This document shows positions 21,297-40,800 of a stretch of 64,000 nt of DNA, piece after piece (position 1 is the first letter of the stretch; every line of letters begins with the position of its first letter). The DNA is from Anaspis maculata (taxonomy: Eukaryota > Arthropoda > Insecta > Coleoptera > Scraptiidae). A model generated the notes under the pieces. That model was not told the DNA's origin, ran no database searches, and worked only from the letters and a program-made list of their open reading frames with translations. The position numbers and the translations under genes are program-made. The stretch is from contig OX421967.1 in the NCBI GenBank assembly GCA_949128115.1, positions 3,400,070 through 3,464,069 of the forward strand, written 5' to 3'.

Positions 21297-24200
21297 CTGA
21301 ATAAAACCACAATCAGTATTGGGCAAAAAAAGTCAACTTATAGATAGATAGATTGGCTTTTATTCCCTATAATAACGATTACAGGGAAACGTCGAACTTA
21401 AACGCGAAAGAAAAGTTGAAACAACTTGATTTAAGCCAGAGTTGCAGGTGGTTAAAATTTTGAAGGCCATCTGACAAAGCGAATCAAAGCAAAGTTCTTA
21501 AACCCACTGCACTCGGCTAAATCCAGCAAGCAATCGCACCAATTTCTAAAGCGATATTTTGATTTGGTTGTTGAAAAAATGAAGTCATGACTAAAATATT
21601 ACCACTTACTGCGGGTTTCACAAAGAGTAGTATGAGGGAGTTAACAGTAATCTAAGTTAGTTGCTAATACTCAACAGACTAGAAAATTAATGACCATTAA
21701 GTGTAAATTACGATATAAATTACTAGTGTGTCACGTCGTCATTTACTTAATGATAATTTAGAAACGTCATTTAGGACCTTAATGATCATTAACTAGGAGT
21801 AACCATAATCGCCGAATCATCGCCGTGATTTTTGAACACCATTGGCCAGGCGTTTCTGCAATGAATCGCGATATCTGTCATCAAGTCTGTCATTTCAGTA
21901 CGCCATTCAGGGTGTCAGACACGTATTTTTGTCATGGAGGAATTGGGTTTTGTGTCTCGCACCTTTGCAAAACATTTCTTGTACCAAAATGAGATAATGC
22001 CCGTAGCGTGCACGTATCAGCACGTACGAAAAATTAAAAACTCCCCGTTTTACATGAGAAATGACCACCTATTCGCGGAATTTGGATGATACGAACATTG
22101 CAAACGTGCAGCACGATATCGATTGGCGGCACTTTATTTTTAGGCAAAGTCGAATTTATTGATGAGAAGATAGGTTTCCGTGAGTATCCGTGAGACGGGG
22201 AGGTATATAATGCCCGTAGCGTGCACGTAGGTATAAGCACATACGAAAAATTGAAAAACCTCGCTTTACATAAGAAATGATCACCTGTTCGCGAAAGTTG
22301 GATGATACGAACATTGCGAACTTGAAGCTGGATATCGGTTGGCGGTACTTTATTTTTGGCAATAAACTTGATGAATTTTTTTACTTCATTTTGTACTAGC
22401 AACTAACTTGGATTAAAGTTGACTCGCTCACTGAACTTTTGGTGCTTGCTACGTTTTTCTCGTACCTGATCGATGGCTCCTTTGACCAGACCTTGGCTGA
22501 GGGCTTTCATGACCAACACTTCGATTTCGTTGATTGGCAGCTTGGTCTCGCGGGCGATTTCGTTGAAGGTCAACTGTCTGTTGTGCGAAGGTCTCTTGAA
22601 GGTCATCTGCGTCAAAAAAAGAATACTTGATGAAGAATTTCACATTGAAAAAGCAAGTGTTGTACACTGTAAAAAATTAATAAAAAATGAACGAAGTATA
22701 CAAAGAAATTGATCGAGAAACTAAAAAAAAATCCAATGGAAAAACAGTAAAAACATTTTATACCCAAGAAGCTTGATGAAACAAAATTATTTCCCTATTT
22801 CGGTTACACAATGACTACTTTGCAGCACTGTCTTTGCGTAACTGCCACTGTTTTAGCTGTTATAGCACATTCCAAATGTCAGCGTGTACATTCACTAATT
22901 TTTATTGAGTAAACTAAGCCGAAATAGAGTAGTATAAAAAACACGTGTTACAATTCCTTTTTGTAATACTCGTACATAACTTGCTCGTATTATTACAATA
23001 GTCCTCATTATGTCACCGTGACTCATGCAAAAGAAATTTTCTGTATCATTAAATGCCGTATAGTAATGGCTACAAACCCCACTAATATAGCCCTTCAAAG
23101 TTATAATTAAAGAACGTTTTTTTTTTTGCCTAACTTTGGAACCGTTCAACCGATTTTGATCAAATTTGAACCAAAGTTCAACAAAGTAAGTCTCTATTGA
23201 ACAATAATGATGCAATCTATCAAACATTCTAAGGGGCGAAGATAAATAGGGGGTACCCTACCCCATTCCCCCCCCCCATTTTCTACCTCCCTGGATATTT
23301 TTGGAAATAATTTAAATTTTTGAATTCTACGTTCAATTTTCTTATTGAATCTCACTGTCAATGGCAACAGAAATTGATGATGAAGATGAAAACACTCACT
23401 GATGAAAACAACAAAACCTGACAGCTGTCACTTCGGACTTCTTTTTTGCAATAATCATCAAAATATCACTCGTGCTCGAGATTTTACCAAAATATTTTGG
23501 CAAGGCGTTTCCCTCGGCTGGTTGTTCCTAGAGAAAAGCCCTCCTCCTCCTGGCCAAAATTATTGTGAAAATCTAAGCACTTGTGATAATTTTGGCCAGG
23601 CGATCACGAGTGCTGGTTGTAGCGATAAATGCCCGGCTCCGTAGGAGAAGGGCATTTATCCAGGTACAACCAGCCCAAGGGAAACGCTTGGTCAAAATTA
23701 TCTGGGAAAATATCAAGCACGAATGATATTTTGATGATTATTACAGGAAAGAAGTCTGAAGTGACAGCTGTCAGATTTTGTTGTTAACATCCATTTTATA
23801 CCGTTGCCATTGACAGTGGGATTTAGATAAAAGAATATTATCCTTGATGTCATAATCGAGGGCGTTGTGTGTAATAATTAACAGTAACATCACAAGTGTT
23901 TAGATTTTCACGATAATTTTGGCCAGGTGATCGCGAGTGCTAGTTGTAGCGATGAATGCCCGACTCCGTAGGAGAAGGGCATTTATCTAGAGACAACTAG
24001 CCCAAGGGAAACGCTTGACCAAAATCATCTAGAAAACTTCATGAAATAACGAGACGTACCTCCATCAAACACAGAAGCGAAATCTTCTGCCTCAGGAACA
24101 GCTCCTGGGCGGCCAGGTCGGCTATGGAGCCCCACTGGGTCCGCATCTTTTCGTACTTGTTGATGTCGCCGGAATTGAAAGCGTACAGCAGTTCCACCAG

Positions 24201-25466
24201 CCAGGAATTGTCGGTGTTCTGGAGGGTTTCCAGCACCGGATGGGCCAGCAATTCTCCCAGGTTGTAGACGCCCTCGCCCAGCAGGGCGGCCAGTCCGAGG
24301 AAGAAGGCGTGCTGGTGCTTGACCTCGGTGGTCAGCGTGTCCAGCTCGATGCAGCCCAGGTAACGCAGAGCCGTCCGGTAGTACTGGGCGTGATCCCCTT
24401 GGATCCTGACATTCCCAATTTCAATTAGTCAGCGTTCAAATACTTATTTATAATTAAACTGAGACGGTCTAGCCTAAAGTATTGGTATTATTTGATTTTT
24501 ATTATTACAAATAAATAAACTGGAACGGCAATGGAATGAGCCACAGCAAATTTTGGCTTTGAAACGTAAATAACTGGAATATCACACTGAAATTGGTAAC
24601 GTTTACTCAGTGGCTTCGTACGAAGCGAAAACAGTTTTCAATTTTTTGTTTCGACAACTTTCATCAAATGACCTTGAAATGTTTCTAAGGCCATAACTCG
24701 AGCATTAAATTATGTATTGTTTTCAAACTTGAAACATTTCGAAGCTTTTATCAAGAGCTTTTGAAAGGACGGCGATTTTGGCTTTTCAGCAGCCACCGAG
24801 TGCAGGTTCGGGCTGCTTCTCACCGGTAATACTGCGAAGCCAGGAGGTAGAACCGCCCGTGGACGGCGGTGACTCCGTCGGCGTTGTCCAGCGTCGCTTC
24901 GACTTCTTCGATTATTTTCTTGGTGGCCTCCAGATCGTTGAGCTTGTCCAGATGGTACTGGCCGGCCAGCACTTTGCACAGGTTCGTGGCATCGGTGCTG
25001 ATCTTGACCTTCGGCTCGGTCTTTTCCAGGAACGCGACGGCCTCCTTGGGGTCCTTGTACTGCTCCACGATGATGGCCGCCATTTCGACCAGGCTCAGGG
25101 GGTTGATCCTGCAAAACAGCAGAGTCACCACGATTGAGGTTATAATTTCGGTGTCTCACTTGTTCTCAAAAGACTGAATGAAGCCGTTGTAGAGCTGAAT
25201 GAGGTTGTCGCCTTTCTGCAGCTCGGGTTTCTTGATGAAATCCATCAGTTTCAGCGTCAACTGATGCCATAATCTGGAATCAACACAAAAAGTTTGGTTA
25301 TGTTTTCGCCGGAAAACTTACGACTTTTCGTTGTTTTTACGAAATACTTTTTATTATGTAGCTCCTCGAGTTCCGCCCATTCCGCTGCGAGTTCTTTTGG
25401 GCTTTCTTTCTGCTTTTTAGCCAGAAAATCGGTAACGTTTGATTGTTGCACTGCTGTCGTTGCCAT
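21141..25466 (-). CDS. PSMD13: 26S proteasome non-ATPase regulatory subunit 13 (Rpn9)
   Basis: A lid subunit of the 26S proteasome in cytoplasm and nucleus; a non-catalytic PCI-domain scaffold near the Rpn11 deubiquitinase. Coding exons on the minus strand are 25466-25348, 25273-25160, 25108-24824, 24405-24060, 22606-22466 and 21296-21141, all GT-AG, giving 386 residues (human about 376). Recognisable family stretches are [62 protein letters not shown] and [14 protein letters not shown], the last two in the C-terminal PCI/winged-helix part. The start at 25466 has a good context (A at -3, G at +4). An upstream in-frame ATG at 25565 would add 33 residues and is less likely. Confidence 0.97.
21297..22465 (-). 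other. PSMD13: PSMD13 intron 5 with tandem duplication
   Basis: The 1.2 kb intron holds a two-copy tandem repeat of about 215 bp at 21992-22370 (CCCGTAGCGTGCACGTA at about 21999 and 22214). The rest is AT-rich with nothing recognised. Confidence 0.75.
21992..22370. repeat. Two-copy tandem duplication, about 215 bp
   Basis: The segments starting near 21992 and 22208 both read TAATGCCCGTAGCGTGCACG, then ACGAAAAATT, then GGATGATACGAACATTGC, then GGCGGYACTTTATTTTT. Divergence is about 10-15% by eye. Confidence 0.75.
22466..22606 (-). CDS. PSMD13: PSMD13 exon 5 (PCI winged helix)
   Basis: Encodes 47 residues including [18 protein letters not shown] and [18 protein letters not shown], the core of the PCI winged helix. 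Phase 0 at both ends. Confidence 0.96.
22607..24059 (-). other. PSMD13: PSMD13 intron 4 with inverted repeats
   Basis: 1.45 kb. It contains a single arm of the TACAGGGTG-associated element (23120-23310, like 33240-33440) and a palindrome at 23350-23835. A further partial copy of the palindrome arm follows at 23880-24035. No gene is seen. Confidence 0.75.
23350..23835. repeat. About 490-bp palindrome
   Basis: The left arm (CACTGTCAATGGCAAC at 23352; CCTGACAGCTGTCACTTC at 23416; AGGCGTTTCCCTCGGCTGGT at about 23503) is mirrored in the right arm (ACCAGCCCAAGGGAAACGCT, GAAGTGACAGCTGTCAG, GTTGCCATTGACAGTG). The centre is near 23600. Confidence 0.7.
24060..24405 (-). CDS. PSMD13: PSMD13 exon 4
   Basis: Encodes [18 protein letters not shown] through ISLLCLME, leading into the PCI domain. 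The donor GTACGT starts at 24059, phase 0. Confidence 0.96.
24824..25108 (-). CDS. PSMD13: PSMD13 exon 3
   Basis: Encodes [17 protein letters not shown] through [12 protein letters not shown], helical-repeat region. The donor is GTGAGA. Confidence 0.96.
25160..25273 (-). CDS. PSMD13: PSMD13 exon 2
   Basis: Encodes [20 protein letters not shown] through FIQSFEN. The donor is GTGAGA. The introns on both sides are short (74 and 51 bp). Confidence 0.95.
25348..25466 (-). CDS. PSMD13: PSMD13 exon 1
   Basis: Encodes [19 protein letters not shown] through EELHNK, with a split Lys codon. The donor GTATTT begins at 25347. Confidence 0.93.
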
Positions 25467-25964
25467 TTTTGACAAGTCTCTCTGCAAGTCACTGTGACAG
25501 CCGAAAACCGGTACAACAGGCACCTGCTTAATCTTTTGCAGGCTTCCGCCAGGTGGCGCTAGCACAAAACACAGTGGCGTCGCAATAGCTTCGTTATTTT
25601 AAAAACTTACATAATCCGTATATTTCCAACATCAATTATATAATTACAATAAGTACAAACTATGCTTATTGGCACTGCACAATTATTATCGATTCAAAAG
25701 AACCAAACAAAAAAAATCCACTTGGAGCCTGTCGGTTTTTCTTTTTTCACCTCTAAATGTATAAATCTTGCAACAGTATTCTAATATCATTATCGTTATT
25801 ATATTTTATATATTAATAATAAAAAAGTTTTTCGTTTTATTTTTTTTGGCAGAAGAAACGTCGATTGTTTTTTCTCTCTCTCAGAAACAAAATCAAGTTT
25901 ACGCACACTTGATCAGGAACTTGCGTCTTTTGTTAGTTTATTTTTTCTCCGTTTCGATTGCCCA
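25467..25964. other. Intergenic: PSMD13 promoter side and TMEM185 3' end
   Basis: 498 bp separate the PSMD13 start from the TMEM185 stop, both on the minus strand. TTTATT copies at 25834 and 25937 (AATAAA on minus) are candidate TMEM185 poly(A) signals. The PSMD13 promoter must lie in the rest; no TATA box is evident. Confidence 0.6.
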
Positions 25965-36153
<10,189 letters not shown>

Positions 36154-36675
36154 TTTCGAGTGGATTTCAGCCGATTTCCCTGCCGAAACGCCGCTTATTT
36201 ATAAACATTTCGCCTTTTTCTCGGCAGCTGTCATTTTGTGCGGATTTGGTAACAAAAGTGTCACTAGTGTCAGTTGCGTCAGCGCTGGTACCAACATGAC
36301 GGCGCCAGATTCACCAGCGGGGGAGATTATTGGAATTTTCAAATTTGAAACGGCAAAAATGCGGTAGTAGACCTATAGGTCGCTCATAAAGAACATCGAT
36401 GTCTGCTCTGCGTCTTCGTAAACCAATGCTTGTTCACTTGAAACGATTTATCGCATGAATATTGCAACCGTTTAGTTGGTAACCCTATTCTCACCAATTG
36501 TCAAATTTGACAGCTGCCTTGTCTTAACCTCACTTTTTTAAAAAAGAGAACTTGTCGCATGGCTTGTATTTTAAAGCATTTAAGCCCCATGACCTGTTTT
36601 GAAGCACCAAAGCGATAAAAGCAGTAAGTTTCTTGGTGTTGATGTATTGAAAGGCAGCATTCATTGTTTCAGGCA
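36154..36675. promoter_or_regulatory. Divergent promoter region TMEM185/EXOSC1
   Basis: The TMEM185 start and the EXOSC1 start point away from each other across 522 bp. No TATA box is obvious. A likely 5' UTR intron of EXOSC1 lies at 36624-36672 (GTAAGT to TTTCAG), so the EXOSC1 transcript starts further left. The AT content is lower than in nearby introns. Confidence 0.6.
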
Positions 36676-37248
36676 ATGTCACCGATTCGAAATATATGCC
36701 TGCCGGGGCAACGGCTCTGCCTCTCGGACCAGACCCACATCGCGGGCCGGGGCACGTACGAGCGCCAGGGCTACATCTACTCGAGCCTGGCCGGCGTGGT
36801 GGAACCCGTCAAGAAAGACACGGTGGAAATAATCGAGGTCCTGACTCTGGGCCAGCAGGCCATCGTGCCTGCCCAGGGCGACGTGGTCACGGCCCAGGTC
36901 ACCCACATCAACCAGCAGTACGCCAAGTGCCTCATAAAGTGCATAGGAGAGAAGGTGCTGGGCCGCCCGTACCGGGGCATCGTGCGAAGAGAAGACGTGC
37001 GGGCCGCCGAGAAGGATCGCGTCGAAATATACAAGAGCTTCCGCCCCGGCGACATAATCCTGGCCAGGGTGCTGCCGGTGACCGAGGCGCACACGTACCA
37101 GCTGACCACTGCCGAAAACGAACTGGGGGTTGTCACGGCCCATTCTGAACACGGTCATCGGATGGTGCCGGTGAGCTGGACGGAGATGCAGTGCTGCAAG
37201 ACGTTCGTCAAGGAAGCTAGAAAAGTAGCCAAGGTCGTTCCTGAGTGA
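36676..37248 (+). CDS. EXOSC1: Exosome complex component CSL4
   Basis: Csl4 is a cap subunit of the RNA exosome, the 3'-5' RNA decay and processing complex. A single coding exon of 190 residues (human 195) starts MSPIRNICLPGQRLC. It has the N-terminal domain (GTYERQGYIYSSLAG), the S1 fold (GDVVTAQVTHINQQYAKC, then VEIYKSFRPGDIILARV) and the C-terminal LTTAENELGVVTAHSEHG, VPVSWTEMQC. The ATG at 36676 follows an acceptor (TTTCAG at 36667-36672); reading upstream meets no other ATG. A poly(A) signal lies five bases past the stop, and DGCR8 begins about 0.3 kb downstream on the same strand. Confidence 0.97.
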   Translation: MSPIRNICLPGQRLCLSDQTHIAGRGTYERQGYIYSSLAGVVEPVKKDTVEIIEVLTLGQQAIVPAQGDVVTAQVTHINQQYAKCLIKCIGEKVLGRPYRGIVRREDVRAAEKDRVEIYKSFRPGDIILARVLPVTEAHTYQLTTAENELGVVTAHSEHGHRMVPVSWTEMQCCKTFVKEARKVAKVVPE

Positions 37249-37253
37249 TTATT

Positions 37254-37259
37254 AATAAA
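37254..37259 (+). terminator. EXOSC1: Poly(A) signal of EXOSC1
   Basis: AATAAA starts six bases after the last base of the stop codon, predicting an unusually short 3' UTR of about 20-35 bases. Confidence 0.7.
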
Positions 37260-37541
37260 GTTATAAGTTTTTTTACTAGAAATTTTATTTGAATAAAAAA
37301 CCGCCGGAATTTAAAAATATGACGTTTACGTCATCCAGAAACGTCAAATTGCCAAATATCACTAGATTCTGGTAACTTTTGGGGGCTTCACGACTTGTCA
37401 GTTGGCGGCGCTCAGTGTCGGCCATTATGGTTGTCCTGTCAGTCCTGTCAAGTGTCATATTTTGTCAGTTTGTTTTCGAGATTCTGTGGTGCATATTTTT
37501 CAGCTGAATCAGCTGTTAACAGTGGAAACGCAAGGCAGAAA
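37260..37541 (+). promoter_or_regulatory. DGCR8: DGCR8 promoter and 5' UTR
   Basis: The 282 bp between the EXOSC1 poly(A) signal and the DGCR8 ATG contain GGCGGCGCTCAGTGTCGGCC, GGCCAT (a Pho/YY1-like core) and a short upstream reading frame from the ATG in CATTATGG (about 37426) to a TGA near 37506. No TATA box is seen. Confidence 0.5.
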
Positions 37542-37863
37542 ATGCCGCAAACGGGGAAAAGCGAAGCGCCGGAAAGCGACAGGGAATTCAGCGACAGGAT
37601 GAAGCTGGAAATGGAGGATGTGGAGGACATCGAAGAAGTCTTGGACGGGGGCTCCGATCCCGGCGATCTGTGCCCTTTTTCGAACAGCTCCACCAGAGAC
37701 GAGGACGTCAGGAAGTTCCACGTCCTGTCCGAGACCAAGGACGACGATTCCGATTCCGTCGACAGCTCGGATTTCGATTCCGACATACCGGACGATGAGA
37801 TCGAGCAGATGCTCGAAGACGCCATGAACAACAAAAAGCGCAGCGCTTCGGAAGCCGAGCTGG
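37542..37863 (+). CDS. DGCR8: DGCR8 exon 1 (acidic N-terminus)
   Basis: Starts MPQTGKSEAPESDREFSD, then runs of Asp/Glu/Ser. The donor GTTCGT at 37864 is weak. Skipping this intron keeps the frame open, so the exon may sometimes run into the next one. Confidence 0.85.
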
Positions 37864-40800
37864 GTTCGTATCGGTGTTTATATATCTTTTGCGGAGGGAT
37901 TAAACTCGAGTTTGCAGATGAACCCGAGAAGCAGATGTTTGAAGAGAAAGACAAGGTGGTGTTGATCGAGAAGACGCACAATCATTTCGACGTGTTGCCA
38001 GAAGGATGGGTCCAAGTCACGCACAACAGCGGCCTGCCGTTGTACTTGAACAGGACGACCAGAGTCTGCACGCTGGCCAAGCCGTATTTCCTCGGACCTG
38101 GATCAGTCAGGGTATTTTATTTCATCTTTATTCAGTCTCGTGGCTCCTGGCATCACGCGGGGGTGCTTGTCCGTTCCGCATTACCGCACCTGATTTAACC
38201 CTTTCTTCGCGCGTTCAAATCTCACTTCTAACTCTTCTGAGCTTATGATTTCAACGCACTGACTAATGCTTAGTTAATCTGAAAGGGTTGACCGCATAGT
38301 GAAGAAAAGCAATGCCAACTTGAAGCACCTGTACAGGTGGGAAAAACTAATCCGTGTAACTTACTTTGTGAAATTAAATTAAATCTGACACTAGACTATA
38401 ATTGAGTTGAAACATCTGAACATTTATAATAAAGATTGTACAGCATTTAATTGAAGTGCGGCTCTGATTTAGCTATAGTTTGCTTGAACTTTGTTAATTT
38501 CGCTGGTTTTCGTCTCAATTTTTCCGGTCTTCTTCAGCGCCACGAGATACCGATGAGCGCCATACCGTGCCTGAGCTACCGCCGGGCTCTGGAAGAAGAA
38601 GAAGAAGCCGCCAAGTTCAAGCAGCCGCCGCCGCCGCCTCAAATATCGTCGCAAGACGGCGACAGCGGCTCACAACAACAACAACAACAGCAAAGCGTGG
38701 AGCGAATCCCGAGCGTCCGCATCGAAACCGTCAAGGAGAGCATCGAAACGCACAACCTGAAACCGGAAGCGATCCGGCGCTACGCCGAAAAGCTGTTCCA
38801 CTTCAGGACGATCAAGGTGATGCGTTTCAAGTCGTGGTCGGAGCGCAGGCACTACGCGAAGAAGCGCAAGGCGCAGCGGCCGAACCTCCCGGCCGGCACC
38901 AAGCTGATCACGTTTCCCATCCAGCCGGAACAGCCGGGGAGCTCTCAGGGCAGCGGCGCCGGCCAGTCGAACAGCCGCAAAAAATGGATCATGAATCCGA
39001 ACGGGAAGAGCTACGTCTGCATCCTGCACGAATACGTCCAGCACGCGCTCAAGAAGCAGCCGACGTATAAATTCACCGAATTAGGTAAGAATTTGTCGGC
39101 TGAATCCCGGTTGATCGTGTACGAATCGAGTGACGTGAAAATTGATACCGGAATCGTATTGCGCATGTGCGATTTAGTAGAAAACGGTATGCATGTTGTC
39201 ATTTTCAAAAATTGCGAATTTGACACTTTGAACAATTTTTGAGTTTTTTGAACTTTTTGAACCAGGCCAGTAGGGTATTGTTTCTTACTAAATCGAACAC
39301 GGGAAATACGATTGTGGCGGTTATTTTCACGTGACGTTTGCTGTTCTTGAACTGGCTACTTCGAAGTCTTGAAATACCAAGTAAAGATCAATTGACGTCA
39401 AAGCTGATAGCAGAATCAAGTTGCGCACGTTTGATTTCGTAAGAAACGATGTATATGTTGCTATTTTCGAGAATTCCAACTTTGACATTCCAGTCAATTT
39501 TTGACTTTTTTTTATTTCAATTTTTTTGTACCGGGCGAGTAAGGTGTCGTTTTATACTAAATCAAGCATGAGGAATACGATTATGGTGTTCATTTCTACG
39601 TATAAATCCATCGAATTGGGTCAGAATTTGTCGGCTAAATCTCGGTAAATCGTGTACAAATCGAGTGACGTGAAAATTGATATCGGAATCGTATTGCGCA
39701 TGTGCAATTTAGTAGAAAACGGTATGCATGTTGGCATTTTCAAAAATTTCAAAGGACACTATTGGATAAGGGCATATTTTGGGCCCCGCGGTACCAGTTT
39801 TTCGCTGAATTTGGCCACTGCTTTCTCGTATCGGTGAGAATCGATGATGTGATATGCACAGGTGTGTAATTTCTCATATTCATGCAAATATTTGTACTGA
39901 TTGTCTGTCTCCTCAATGATTTATTCAAAGACATTATCGAAAGACAACTGGGCCCCGCCTAATTTCACTGATTTTAGTGAATCTTGCAACTGCTGCTCCT
40001 GAACCATAAGAGATAGCATTCTAATTCTTTCACTGATGGATGGCTGACTTAAAATTAAAAGAGATAGGCTACTTTGCATTTGTCGCCATCTACCCCCCCA
40101 GCCGCCCATCTCCGCCGCCGCCCTTCAAACAAAAAAAGTAGAAGTTGGAATTCTGATTTTTTGTGGATTCAGGCTGCCTCGAGCACTCCAGGTCACCCAG
40201 TTATGAACTGTATGACCTAAAGTCCTTGTAAAAAGCTTGGAGTCGGTGGACCACTATCCTTCCTTATGTTAGAAAAGTGTACACTGTACTGGTCTCAATC
40301 TGAAACTGGGATTGTAGTGAAGTGGGGGTATTTATGAGAAGGTTTATAACGCAAAGCAGAACGCAATGAATCATGAGGAATCTCAAACATCAGAACGACC
40401 CAGCAACCATCATCGAAATTCAGCTGACACGTGTTTCGACCTTTTTGAGTCTCATCAGTGCTGAAGCATTCGAGGAGGGATACAGGCATTCCCTCGAGCA
40501 TTCCTCATGATTCATATGACGTAGACATAATTTTTTTACCCAATTGCTTCCCTTCTTTCTAGCCCTCTTTGGGTTCTAGGAGTTGACACTTTATTATTTC
40601 ATATTTATAAGTACGTAATATTTCGATGTCACAGTATATTGCTCAGAAAAATGTAATTCTGCCGGCCAGATTTGATCCTGGGATCTCCAGGTTGATAGTG
40701 TGCTTCGCTTAGCTTCTGAGCTACCGGCCGACTATATATGTGTATATATATACACATGGTGTATATATATATGGTATATATATATATATATACAAGATAT

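Noticed and set aside
25257..25565. Longer PSMD13 N-terminus from the ATG at 25565
   Set aside because: The 33 extra residues are not like the family and the ATG at 25466 has a better context; kept only as an alternative.
37395..37541. Upstream N-terminal extension of DGCR8 through the open 5' frame
   Set aside because: There is no ATG in that frame before 37542, and the region looks like promoter/5' UTR.
39061..39243. Extension of DGCR8 exon 3 past 39084 (frame KNLSAESRLIVYESSD...)
   Set aside because: The extension is repeat sequence found again at 39.6, 49.2 and 49.7 kb; the GTAAGA donor joins exon 4 to complete a conserved dsRBD.
40660..40733. tRNA gene on the minus strand
   Set aside because: Terminal pairing is good but the B-box is altered and no anticodon arm can be drawn; listed as a tRNA-like repeat.
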